A stretch of 64,000 nt of DNA from Croceifilum oryzae. Lineage in GTDB: Bacteria > Bacillota > Bacilli > Thermoactinomycetales > Thermoactinomycetaceae. Shown in pieces: positions 1-10,900 of the stretch. Made by a program: the position numbers and the translations under genes. The notes below the pieces were generated by a model. It ran no database searches and was not told where the DNA came from. It saw nothing but the letters and a program-made list of their open reading frames with translations. The DNA lies in the NCBI RefSeq assembly GCF_030814315.1, contig NZ_JAUSUV010000004.1, positions 1-64,000 on the forward strand. The letters are read 5' to 3'. Each line of letters starts with the position of its first letter. Within the stretch, counting starts at the first letter, position 1.

Positions 1-17
1 AACCGTCTTCTTTGCAT
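1..17 (-). CDS. 5' tip of a divergent leftward gene (first codons only)
   Basis: On the minus strand a GGAGGAGA ribosome-binding site (about 24-32) lies 6-7 bases before an ATG at 17-15, followed by codons for M-Q-R-R-R up to the window edge. This looks like the beginning of a leftward gene whose body lies outside the window. Only five codons are visible, so no function can be given. It matters because it occupies the place where the N-terminal part of the neighbouring DUF3732 gene should be. Confidence 0.4.
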
Positions 18-42
18 AAAAAATCTCCTCCACTGTATATAA

Positions 43-1713
43 CTCATTCTACAGGATAAAGGAGATTACTCAAATTTAATTTGGGGGCTAAATAGACATG
101 TCAAACCGGTATTAGATGATCTGTCAGGCATTACGAATATAAATTTAGATATAGAAGATTATAGAAGTGGATTTAAAGGTAGACCCAGTTTTAGAGATGT
201 TGTTGCTTTTAATTTTCAACCACAGAACGTAGTTGCCAATCCTGATGTACTTTTTTACAAGGCTGATACATACCATCATCGTGAAAAATTACGCTCCATA
301 TTTCCCTATGTTCTAAATGCTTTAACCCCGGAGATCTTGTTGAAACAACACCAACTGAAGGATCTTAGGATGAAGTTCAAGCGTAAAAAAAACGAATTAG
401 AAGCTGTACAACACATATCATTGCGGTGGTTAGCAGAATTACAAACTAGGGTTTCTGAAGCTAGAGAACTAGGATTGGTTCGAGATGCAGTTTCTGATGA
501 CAAAGAAGTATTAATTGATATACTTAAGGAATTGGTGAAATCAAATGTATCAGAGATTAATATTTCTGAACAGACTGTTGGAGAGGCTATGGAAGAGCAC
601 GAAGAGTTACGCCAAAAATCAAAGAAAGTATTAACAGATATAATGAAACTTAGAGACAGGAAAAATAAGATTTTAAACATTAAACATATATCAAATCAGT
701 ACAAGAATGGCTTGATAGTACAGCGTGATCGCTTGAACTTATCTACTTGGTTGAGTAAGAAATTCAATGATAAAAATGATTGTCCAGTTTGTGGTTCCGA
801 TTATGGAAAAGCTAATCAACAATTGAGTACTTTGACTCATGCTTTAGAAAATATTCAAAATGAAGAAACGACATTACCTCACCCTTCACTGGATAGAGAG
901 TTAGATGAAGTAGAGAAAAAGTTAGTGCAGGCTATTGAGAGACAACAGGCACTAAAAATAAGAATCAGGTCTTTAGAAGAGAGATCTGAAGAGGTGAAAA
1001 AATTACAATATGATGCTCTCAAAGCGTCGAGATTTATAGGTAAGATTGATGAGTCCTTGCGAATGTATGAGAATTTGGGTGTGGACAGAGCTTTGCAAAA
1101 TGAAATTGATGATTTAAAGAGATTGATAATTGAGTTAGAGTTAGTAGTCGATGAAGAAGGCATTAGAAGAAAAGAGAAAAGAATGATCGCACAGCTTTCA
1201 GAATATACTTCTAGATTGCTACCTAAACTTGATGTGGAGCACCCTGAAGAAAAAGTTGAGCTTTCTATTGAAGAGTTATCCATACGAGTGAAAGAAACGT
1301 CGGGTAATAAATATTATCTCTGGGAGATTGGTAGTGGTTCGGACTGGTTGTCTTACCATGTAGCTGTTACACTAGCCCTGCATCAATTGTTTATAGACAG
1401 GGTAGATAATCCTGTACCGTCATTCATTGTCTATGATCAACCTAGTCAAGTTTATTTTCCACAAAGACTTGTTGATAGATCGTATGGAAAAGAAGAGGAA
1501 GATCCTACTTTTAGTGATGAAGATATTGATGCTGTGAAAAAGATTTTTAATACAGTTTCTCATGCTGTTGAAATTACAAACGGAAATTTGCAAGTTATTA
1601 TTCTTGATCATGCTTCGGAAGAGATTTGGATTGATCTCAAACATGTTTATAAGGTGAATGATGAGGAATGGAGAAACGGGAAGAAACTTATACCTGACGA
1701 TTGGATAATATAG
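43..1713 (+). pseudogene. 5'-truncated DUF3732 protein (zinc-hook coiled-coil ATPase-like)
   Basis: The frame is open from just after a stop at 40-42 to the stop at 1711-1713. It encodes a long coiled coil interrupted by a CPVCGS zinc-hook motif (Cys codons at 781 and 790), as in Rad50/SMC-like proteins. The segment at about 190-300 reads FNFQPQNVVANPDVLFYKAD and the following HHREKLRSIFPYVL, blocks I recognise from the DUF3732 family found in phage-defence and mobile loci. Family members start with a P-loop about 100-200 residues upstream; here nothing in frame encodes it, and an unrelated leftward gene start sits there instead. The TTG at 337 would give a 458-residue product but has no convincing ribosome-binding site. 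I read this as a remnant left by a rearrangement. The family assignment is from memory of motifs; truncation is seen directly. Confidence 0.65.
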
Positions 1714-2045
1714 CTATCGTATGTTACTAGTAGTCGAAGTGATCGAAAAAGCTCATAAAGTGGAATTTCACGATAAAGTACTTAGGCCAATGGAACTACT
1801 TACAGTTACGACGATTGCGAAGGATTTCGGTATGGTCTGCAATTGAGTTCAACCGACTGCTACAGTTATATAGGATTTAGCATAGACAGGGTGGTAAGTG
1901 GCACTTGTATAGTCTGTCCGATAATAAGGGATATGTAATTACCTGACCTATGAACAAGGTAATACGTTGATGAGATGTACACAGTTAGGGAGATCATTTC
2001 TGTACGAGTTTTTGAAGGAGCAAGAGGTACTTCCAGCATGTTGGT
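1714..2045 (+). pseudogene. Decayed copy of the KilAC (antirepressor C-terminal) domain
   Basis: This stretch aligns base by base with about 4345-4670 of the intact Rha/KilAC gene. Shared blocks include GTGGAATTYCAYGAYAARGT at 1761, ACGATTGCGAAGGAYTTYGG at 1811, AAGTGGCACTTGTA at 1896, ACCTATGAACAAGGWAATAC at 1947 and TACGAGTTTTTGAAGGAGCA at 2003. Several one- and two-base insertions and deletions and stop codons break the frame, and the N-terminal Rha domain is absent. It is therefore a dead partial paralogue. Its two copies flank the genes at 2171-3702 in direct orientation. Confidence 0.85.
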
Positions 2046-2170
2046 GTGGAATAGAAAAGGGGTGATTTATCGAGATCATCTCTTTCTTCGTTTCTCCAAA
2101 AGCCCCCTTCTGGTAGGGTTGCGACTAAGTGGTTACAAACTGCCTAGAAGGATATACATATCAAATTCAT

Positions 2171-3013
2171 TTACTTCTTCAAATTTAGAGAGTCAATATC
2201 TTGTTCGATTTCATCAAATTCCATTTCGCATTCAATGAGATTCATAACATCAGATGTAGCAATAAGGAGTATGTTTATATTAGTAAAGAATCCGTTCGAC
2301 GGATTAATTTCGGTGTCTTCTGGAGTTAGTGTAATTAGAGTTGAGTCCCCATCTAAGGGACTAGATTGGATTTTCCTACCCAAGAATATGTAGCCCTCTT
2401 CATCTTCCTCAACAATGTAGAAAGAAATATACATAAAGAGTTTGGCATCCCATATTAGATCATTAAGTCGTCCCGAAATGTACTCTGAGTAATCATAGTA
2501 ACTATTAACATAAACTGTATCTATTTCTGATATAACATCACTAGATATCTTTATACATTCTGCATCTTTTTTGATTAAAAACTCCAGACTTCTTCCTGTC
2601 TTCATATTGCTATAAATAGATACCAGAGCAGTCTGGAAATTATTCAAGGATTTCAATAATTGTCGATATGCAGATGTTCGCTGTTTTAGAACTTCATCTC
2701 GTAGTGATGACTTTGCTTGAAACCGCATAGCCTCTGTATTCATTTCTTGAATCCTAAGTTGTAGTAGTTGATTCTCCTGATTCATCTTGAGTGCCATACG
2801 TTGAGTTTGTGTATTCATAGCAACCGTTACCCCGATAGTACCGACCAGCACGATAATGCTTACTATTCCTGTGACAACTCCAGCATCTAACTCTGAGCTA
2901 TGTTCGAACCATTTTGGGTAATACCATAATGCGAATGAAATCAGTGATACAAGTACTATAACTATCAGAATACCTAACAACATACCTATGAGTGTCCATT
3001 TTATCCATTTCAT
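2171..3013 (-). CDS. Two-TM membrane protein with short coiled coil, unknown function
   Basis: This 280-residue protein has two hydrophobic segments near the N terminus (about residues 9-31 and 46-66) separated by a short WYYPKWFEHS-containing loop. A coiled-coil stretch of about residues 70-130 rich in Gln, Leu and Glu follows, then a soluble acidic C-terminal region. The layout resembles prophage-borne membrane proteins of unknown role. The start is the ATG at 3013-3011; no strong Shine-Dalgarno is visible in the AT-rich region before it. It is the only minus-strand gene of the left accessory region and lies between the two Rha/KilAC copies. I do not recognise a family. Confidence 0.6.
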   Translation of the reverse strand: MKWIKWTLIGMLLGILIVIVLVSLISFALWYYPKWFEHSSELDAGVVTGIVSIIVLVGTIGVTVAMNTQTQRMALKMNQENQLLQLRIQEMNTEAMRFQAKSSLRDEVLKQRTSAYRQLLKSLNNFQTALVSIYSNMKTGRSLEFLIKKDAECIKISSDVISEIDTVYVNSYYDYSEYISGRLNDLIWDAKLFMYISFYIVEEDEEGYIFLGRKIQSSPLDGDSTLITLTPEDTEINPSNGFFTNINILLIATSDVMNLIECEMEFDEIEQDIDSLNLKK

Positions 3014-3177
3014 ATTTACGTATTATCCTCTCAATACACTAATATACGAATTTAATACCCAATCACGAAATTTTTACTCTTCTTTTTATGTACAAGAAAT
3101 GTCCCTCATTTCGTCATCTATACGCTAATAGAAGTGACAACAGTTATGTCAATAGAACGTGGGAGGGGCTAGCTTAT

Positions 3178-3702
3178 ATGGAAGATAAAACCATTCATCC
3201 GAACGACAAAGCCGAAGCCATGGCGAGTGAAAACTATGAAATTTACAAGAGAGAGGTAATCCGTCTAGTCTTTCCTCGTATCTTCCGAGAATCCAACGAA
3301 GCTAATACGAAAGCCAAGCTCGCAGCAGGTGCGAAAAAGGTAGGACGACTCCCAGAGATCAGGGATGTTGTAGCATTCTATTTCTATCTTCTGTCATACG
3401 TTAATGGACAGGCTTATAAGGAGAGTGGGGAACCTAATGAGAAGTATGGGGCATGTTTCGTAAGTTATAAGAGGATCGCCGAGGATCTATGTATGGCGAA
3501 GGATCGAATTAAGTACCTTGCGGATGTACTGGAAGCGAATGGTCTGATAATTAGATCTGTTCACTATTACGAGGGTACGAAGAGGTATAAATTGTATTAT
3601 CCGAGTTGGGGTCCGAGAGTTAGCGATGACGGGTATTTAGTTAGTCCTGATGGAGAGAAGATAGTACCCGATCCATCCGTTTATCTCCCTAGGAGGGATT
3701 AA
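3178..3702 (+). CDS. Helix-turn-helix protein, phage/plasmid replication-like
   Basis: The product is 174 residues when started at the ATG at 3178, which has a GGGAGGGG ribosome-binding site 8-10 bases upstream. An in-frame ATG at 3088 has none, so I prefer 3178. The C-terminal half (FVSYKRIAEDLCMAKDRIKY, then LADVLEANGLI) is a winged-helix arrangement seen in phage and plasmid replication-initiation or transcriptional proteins. The following LYYPSWGPRVSDDGYL tail carries no motif I know. With the Rha/KilAC gene downstream it suggests a prophage or integrative-element remnant. The function is inferred only from the fold pattern. Confidence 0.6.
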   Translation: MEDKTIHPNDKAEAMASENYEIYKREVIRLVFPRIFRESNEANTKAKLAAGAKKVGRLPEIRDVVAFYFYLLSYVNGQAYKESGEPNEKYGACFVSYKRIAEDLCMAKDRIKYLADVLEANGLIIRSVHYYEGTKRYKLYYPSWGPRVSDDGYLVSPDGEKIVPDPSVYLPRRD

Positions 3703-3950
3703 CGGTTATCCTTCCTGTAGGGTGTGTAAAAAGAGCAAGTATAAAAAGACTAAATATAAAAAGAGCAACAAGTAATTACACATGCAAGTTCACATGTGTA
3801 GATTTTAAATTATGTTCCGTTGTTAAGAAGGTATAGATGAAAAAACATGAAAAATAATTTTACTTTCTATGTCCTCTTTTTGATACCCCGTGCGCTTAGA
3901 GAATTATATTACGTTAGGCACAAACCAAAACAGAAGAGGATGATTCTTTT
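3703..3950 (+). other. Intergenic stretch with short repeats and an 8-bp inverted repeat
   Basis: There is no gene here. Three copies of an ATAAAAAG-like unit lie at 3727-3765. A perfect inverted repeat TACACATG (3777-3784) and CATGTGTA (3793-3800) with an 8-base spacer follows. This could be a repressor or antirepressor-related operator before the Rha/KilAC gene, but no -35/-10 pair is clear enough to place it. Confidence 0.35.
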
Positions 3951-4670
3951 ATGAACGACAACAACATCAACAACCAGCTAGTATTTATCGAGAACGAGAA
4001 GGTAGTGACGGATTCTCTTATGGTGGCCGAAGTGTTTGGTAAACAACACGGGCATGTCCTTCGTGATATTGAAGGTCTTGAATGTAGTTCGATTTTTACT
4101 CAGTCCAACTTTGGACCGAGTGAATATAAAGATTCCACAGGACGTTCACTAAAAAAATATCACCTTACAAAAGACGGACTTGTATTCCTAGTAATGGGCT
4201 ACCGTGGGGCGAAGGCAGCCGAAATGAAGGAACGATATATCGAAGAATTTAATCGGATGGAAGAGTACATAAGAAACGGAACTTTCTCGATTCCATCCAC
4301 GTTTCACGAAGCTTTGCGACTTGCTGCCGATCTGGAGCAAAATCGTACGTTGTTACAAGCTACGTTAACCGAACAAGCTCCGAAGGTGGAATTCCATGAC
4401 AAGGTTCTTAGATCAAAGGAACTACTGACGGTTACTACGATTGCGAAGGACTTTGGTATGTCTGCAATCGAATTCAATCGATTGTTACACTTACATGGAA
4501 TCCAATACAAACAAGGCAACAAGTGGCACTTGTACGATAGATATGCGGATAAGGGATATGTAGATTACGTGACCTATGAACAAGGAAATACGTTGATGCG
4601 GTGGACACAGGCAGGGCGGTTGTTTTTATACGAGTTTTTGAAGGAGCAGAAGATACTTTCAGCTTGTTAG
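3951..4670 (+). CDS. Rha-type phage regulator with KilAC antirepressor domain
   Basis: The 239-residue protein combines two phage modules. Residues about 12-105 match the Rha family (motifs ALMVAEVFGKQHGHVLRDIE-like, then YHLTKDGLVFLVMGYRGAKA). Residues about 130-237 match the KilAC/antirepressor C-terminal DNA-binding domain (KELLTVTTIAKDFGMSAIEF and WTQAGRLFLYEFLKEQ). Such proteins inactivate or replace phage repressors and act in lysogeny control. The ATG at 3951 follows AGAAGAGGATG. A decayed copy of its second domain lies at 1714-2045. No repressor, integrase or structural phage gene is visible, so it is an isolated prophage relic, although its frame is intact. Confidence 0.85.
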   Translation: MNDNNINNQLVFIENEKVVTDSLMVAEVFGKQHGHVLRDIEGLECSSIFTQSNFGPSEYKDSTGRSLKKYHLTKDGLVFLVMGYRGAKAAEMKERYIEEFNRMEEYIRNGTFSIPSTFHEALRLAADLEQNRTLLQATLTEQAPKVEFHDKVLRSKELLTVTTIAKDFGMSAIEFNRLLHLHGIQYKQGNKWHLYDRYADKGYVDYVTYEQGNTLMRWTQAGRLFLYEFLKEQKILSAC

Positions 4671-4683
4671 AAAATAATGCATA

Positions 4684-4718
4684 GGAAAAGGTAGCTAATT
4701 CCGGCTGCCTTTTCTAGT
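4684..4718 (+). terminator. Rho-independent terminator after the Rha/KilAC gene
   Basis: GGAAAAGGTAGCT and GGCTGCCTTTTCT form an 11-bp stem with G-T pairing around a short loop. It lies just after the stop of the antirepressor gene and before the toxin promoter. Confidence 0.6.
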
Positions 4719-4858
4719 GATTTATAAATGGTATTCTAGATAGAAACTGATGGTGGATCTTCGTCATCTCCACATTATGGGGTGATTGAAAAACGGAAAA
4801 CTTTGCCTACTATCGATGATGCCAATTCATAAGGAACTCGTTTCTATTCATTTTTCTG

Positions 4859-4887
4859 TTGACGAATTGTGAACAAATGAAATATAT
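4859..4887 (+). promoter_or_regulatory. Candidate sigma-A promoter of the RHS toxin gene
   Basis: TTGACG (4859-4864) and ATATAT (4882-4887) are separated by 17 bases. They lie 57 bases upstream of the ATG at 4944, which has an AAAAGGAGAG ribosome-binding site. The surrounding AT-rich DNA offers other -10-like boxes, so the exact start is uncertain. Confidence 0.45.
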
Positions 4888-4943
4888 TTCTATTGTATTA
4901 TAAAAAATATATATTTATCTAATAAAAGGAGAGTATACCTAGG

Positions 4944-7900
4944 ATGAGAAAGAAGAAACGAATGTTTCTCCGTAGAATGTTATTAATGGTTCTATCTTTT
5001 TTCATATTCTTCGGAACAGCATTCCCTACTTCCACACATGCGGCTGACTTTGCGAATACGACATACAAGACCGCCGAGTGGGTTTTTTTATCTGCTTACA
5101 TGAGTGTAAAAGATTCATGGAATAAGATGACAGACGGGTGGACAGTAGCAACAGAGAAGAGTAACGGAAGCAAGGAACTAACTGAGAATAAGCAAAGCCT
5201 TCCGGTGAAGGAGACGATTCCTAAAGGAAAAAAGGTGAACGACCCTAAGAGGGTGAAGGAACTAGTCGAACAACGGAAGATCAATGCTAAATTCTATGAG
5301 CTTTCAGACGGTCGAATTGAGGCAGAAATAAGCTCAGATCCTGTTCACTATCGAGATTCAGATGGAAAATTACAAGATATCCAAAACGACATCTCGAAAG
5401 CGAAGCAAAAGGGATATGTGTATAGTAACGAAAAAAATCAATTTAAAACACATTTTAGTGATCGAGCAAACGAATTAGTTAAGATTACGAGTGGAAAGCA
5501 TGCTATCTCGATGGGATTAAAGAATCCAGATAAATCGAAGGTTGCGCCTACGGTAAAAGGAAACATGATCTCGTTTCCAGATGTATGGAATAAAAGCAAA
5601 ATCGAGTATCAGACGGAAAATAGCAAAGTAAAAGAAAGAATTGTTTTGAATGAAAAGCCAGAGAGTAACGTATTTGACTTTGTACTAGAAATGGGCGATT
5701 TAGAACCAAAGCTACAATCAGATGGCTCTGTTTTATTTGTAGATAAAGGAGATGTCGGAGTTTTCAAGATCCCGAAGCCATTTATGTACGATAGTAAGAA
5801 AGAGGAAGATTCTCCTTATGGCTATGCATGGAGCCATGATGTAAAACAAGAGATTGTACAAGTAGATGGTAAAAATATTTTACGTGTGACTGCTAATAAA
5901 GAGTGGCTCAATGATGAAAAAAGGGTGATGCCCCTTACCATCGATCCCACATTAGAAATACAGCCAACGCCAGGTAATGGGGCACAAAGCAGTAAAGATA
6001 CCATGATTAACAGTTCCTCACCTACTACAAACTATAACGACAACTGGAGACTATCCGTAGGAGCAGATTCGTCGCAAACTTCACGCTCTCTTGTAAAGTT
6101 TGATACTTCTGTCATCCCTTCGGGCAGTAAAGTAGATTTCGCACAGGTGCAATTATATTACGACCAAAATTTCTGTTCCGGTTGTAAGGACACCGATCAA
6201 GATGTCACATTCAGCCTCCACCGAGTCCTGCAAGACTGGAATCCATCCGAGGCTACTTGGAAAGAAGCGAAAAAAGGGGAGGCATGGAAGACACCAGGTG
6301 GAACCTTTCGATCCGACGTGGAAGCAAGTACCTATGTAATAGACAATACAGATAGCACGGGTATCACGAAGAACGGTACATGGAACTTATCTTCCAATGT
6401 ATCGGGCGGAGTGAATGGTAGTTATCATGCGGCACAGCCGAATGATAAGAGTGCGACGAACACCTTTACATGGAAGCCATATCTCAATGAGAGTGGAACA
6501 TACAACGTTGCCGCATCCAATGTAAAAGCATCCGACCGTGCTACTTCTGCTCCGTATAATATTACGCACAATGGAGGAACATCCAAGGTCTATCTCAATC
6601 AGCGGACCGCGAATACGGGTTATCAATGGCTGGGACAATTTCGGTTTGCCACCGGGGATAGCCACAGCATTACGCTTTCCAACTACGATTCCAATAAAAA
6701 AGTAGATGGAGCCGTCATTGCCGATGCTATCCGTTTTACTAAGGTAGCCGAAGTGGATAAATCCGCTAACGTGAACAATCGATGGCATGATTATACCGCG
6801 CGAGACCTAGTTCAATCATGGGTGGATGGGAGCCAAGAAAACTATGGAGTCCTTATCAAAGCCAAGGATGAATCAAAAAAGGTAGGCGGAATTAGGTATA
6901 CCGCCAGTCAAAACTTTGATGAAAATTCCATTCGACCGAAGCTAAAAGTCGTGTATGGAAAACCTTCTGTACTCCTTGCAGAACCAACTAAAATCTATGC
7001 CAACGGTGCAGAGTTGAAGTGGACGAAGTATATCCGTACTGATTTTGTGGAGTATCAGATCCACCGAAGTACCAATCAGAGCTTTACACCAGATGAGACT
7101 ACGCTGGTCGCACCGATTCCGAACCAAAATACACTTACCTTCACCGATACCACAGCTACGCCAACCCCTGCTTATAGCAGTGATCCATTTGGACGAGCCT
7201 ATTTCTATCAAATAGCGGTGAAAACAGTAGATGGAACCATCGTTCCTTCTACCACTCAGCTTGTGCGACTACCTAAGTCGGGTATGGCGATTCAAATCTT
7301 GCAAAATGCCATCGATACGACGATTTCGAGTGAGCATAAGAGTACAAGCTTTAACTACTTAGACGAAAAGGGGAACCCATGGGCATCCGTCGGAAATAAC
7401 AGCGCGACCTTCGGAAACACCCGCTCCCTCTATAAATTTGATCTCTCTTCCATTCCGAACACAGCAAAAGTAGTGGACGCAGACTTTAGTCTGTGGAGCT
7501 GGCAACGAGATAGCGTGGGAAGCAAACATGCAACCTATAATGCTCATTACCTATGGAAGGATTTCGAATCCGTTCCCAAAACGACGTGGAACAGTCACAA
7601 TGATGCCTTTCACCACTCTGTTTTGGACTATGTGACCAACGTCACCAATGATCCTAAGTGGCTTAACTGGGATGTAACGACCGCCGCGGAAAGGTGGGTC
7701 AAAGACGGATCATCCAACCGTGGTCTCATGATCCGTCATAGTGACGAAGGAAGCAAAACAGCCAAAGAGAAACTACTCACGGTGAGTAGTGAGATGACCC
7801 TCGCGCCACAGCTGAAACCGAAGCTAAAAGTTGTCTATATCGATAAGAAAGCCGCCAATTCATACTACTCGCCGAAAACACCTACCACGATGAAGGCAGG

Positions 7901-10900
7901 CGAAACGTATCCCGTGGAGATGACCCTCTCCAATCCAACGGATACAGCATGGAGTGGCAGCACCGATTCACTCGGTTGTCATTGGGCGCTCCCTAACGGA
8001 ACGGATCGTACGACCGAAGATAACTGTGTTGGAGCTGAATTTAAACCGATTGATGCAGAAGGCAATGAATCCGTTGCTACAGTCAATATTCCGCCCGGTG
8101 ATACGATTACCGTTCGAGGGAGAGTCAAAGCCCCAGCAATCAGCCAGCCAAATAAACTGCGTGAAGGCTTAATCCTCCAATGGGATTTGAAGCTGAACGG
8201 AACGTGGTTATCGAAGAGTAAAGATCCCATCCCCACCTTGAATCAATTCGTTATGGTGGAAGATCCAAATGGTGGGAAGGACTTGGGAGTAGACCAAAAC
8301 CACGCTTCCACGGATGGGAAAACCAGTGGGACGGGGATTAACCTCTATCGTGGGAATGCCAGCTTCTCCTATGCCGCTTTTGAAAACCCATCTCGTGGGG
8401 ACTTCTCTACTTCTGTCAATCTAACTTACAACAGCTTGGACACAAGTGATTCGCCTATTGGTGTGGGCTGGTCGCTGGATACATCCAGCTTTGTCAGGCT
8501 CGGCGCATCTTTAGGAGATCAGGTTTATACAGATAAACAGGATAAAATCACACGGGGTTCTATGGATTTAATGGATAGCGATGGAACGAACCACACCTTT
8601 ACATGGGATGAGAAAGCGAAAGAATTCAAATCTCAACCGGGGGACGAGCTTTATCTCCAATACTTAAGTGGTGGTGCGAGTAGTCGGAAGTGGATTGTCA
8701 CAGAGCCAGATCGTACCCAGTACTACTTCGATGACAAGGGCTACCTTGTAGAAGCAACCGATCAGAATGGAAACAATCTTCGGTACACATACGAAGAGAA
8801 GAGCGTGAATAACAAGCCCATCAAGTTGCTACGTTATGTAACCGACTCACAGAACCGTCAAACCCTCACCATCGAGTACAATGACAATCACAAAGTATCG
8901 AAAATCAAGGCTCTACAACCAACGGCAACCGAGACCCCACAGCGAGTTATTGAATTCACATATGACGCATCCAATCGCTTAACGAAGTTTGTGGACGGTG
9001 TAGGGACCAACATTGCGAAGACATACGAATTCGTATATGACTTGCTTTCGACCAATGTCATTAATCAGATCAAAGACCCACGTGGAAACGTCACGAAGAT
9101 TGACTACTATACGGACGGTGACAATAAGCATCGGGTTAGTAAGATGAGCAACAAAAAAGATGAAGTCATGCTCTATACCTATAATGATAAAGAGCGAACT
9201 GAAACCGACCTCAAAGGGAACTCAACCAAGTATCTCATGGATGATAAAGGAGATCCGGTTAAGGTTACGGATGCCAAAGGGAACGTAACCGAGTTCAAGT
9301 ACGATCAGAACCATAACATGACGTGGAAAAAAGATCCAAATGGTGGGATTACCACATGGACATACGACGAATTAGGTAATGTCCTCACCACGACTGATCC
9401 GGTGAACAATGCGATCTCAGATGAATCCAAACGGAAGTCGACTCGCTATGACTATCAATATTCGCTCAACAAACACGTAGCGGAGTTGATTAAAACCACT
9501 ACTCCAGAAGGCCGCTTTACCAAGACCACCTATGACGAGGTGGGAAATGTAGTATCGGTGGAGGATACCGAAGGGAATAAAACCACTACTGCTTACCACG
9601 GGAATAGCGGACTCGTAAAGAGTGTCACCGATTCAAATGGCAAAGTCACTACCTATGGTGATCCGAGCGCAACCGACTTTGGCTATGATGCCAACGGGGA
9701 AGCCAAGAAGGAAACCGATGCTCTAGGAAACACAACGGTTACCCAATATGATGACTTCGGCAACGTCATCAAGGTGACCGACCCCAAAGGGAGTATCGCC
9801 ACCTTTACTTTCGATGTCTTTGGCCGACCACTTGAATCCAAGATGTCGAAAGACCAAGCAAAGGGTGAATTTATCACTACCCCCGCTCCGATCTATGATG
9901 CCAATGATAATGTAGTCGAGAAACTCTCCCCTACTGGAGCAAAATTCGTTTACAAGTATGATGAGTACGACCGCTTAGTAGAGGAAATCGAGCCGAAAGA
10001 TCATCCGAGTGATCCAGAGAGGAAAACCACCTACTTCTATGATGAATTAGGAAATCTCATCAAGGAAGTAGAACCGAAAGGCAATCTCACCGATGATCCG
10101 AATGATTACACTACGACTCATACGTACAACGAACTAAATCAACTCATCGCCGTCACTAACAGCCAAGGGCATAAGATTACGTACGAATACGACAAGATCG
10201 GGAACCAGACCAAAGTCACGCAGCCAAAAGGAAACCAGACCGCGGACAATCCTAACGATTACGTCGTCACAACTATGTATGATTTAAACAACCGACCGAT
10301 TAAAGTGACCGATGCAGATGGAAAATCCATCGAGACTGTTTACGATGCCGACGGCAAAACGGTTCAAACCAAGGATAAAGAGGGCAATGTCCATAAAGTC
10401 TCGTACAACATCCGCGGGCTTGTAGCAGAGGAACAATCCCCACAAAAAGCAGGTGTGACGAGAACGACCCGTTATACCTACGATAAGATGGGCAATGTGA
10501 TCCAAGTCGATCCACCGCGTGGAACTGCTACGCCATACGCAGACGATTTTGTACAAAAGAAGACGTATGACGATCTCGGCCGAGTAAAAGAAGTCATCTT
10601 CCCACGTGATCCCAATAGCTCAAACCCGCGCTTCAAGGAAGAGCAGAGGATTATGTACAAGTATGATTCCGTGGGCAACGTCATTGAAGTTAGTACGCCG
10701 CCTTCCGAAGGACAAACGGAGCGTAACATCTCTACATTCACGTATTTTGACAATGGTTTACTTAAAACCGTTACCGACGTATGGGGTGTCACAACGAAGT
10801 ACGACTATAACCAGATCGGGAATCAGGTCGAGCGTATCGTAACCAGCTCTGATGGAAAAGTTGAGCGAAAGATGACGTGGGACTACTTCCCAGATGGCAA

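Noticed and set aside
3951-4670. Intact prophage around the Rha/KilAC gene
   Set aside because: No integrase, repressor, capsid, tail or lysis gene lies in the window; only regulatory and replication-like remnants are present.
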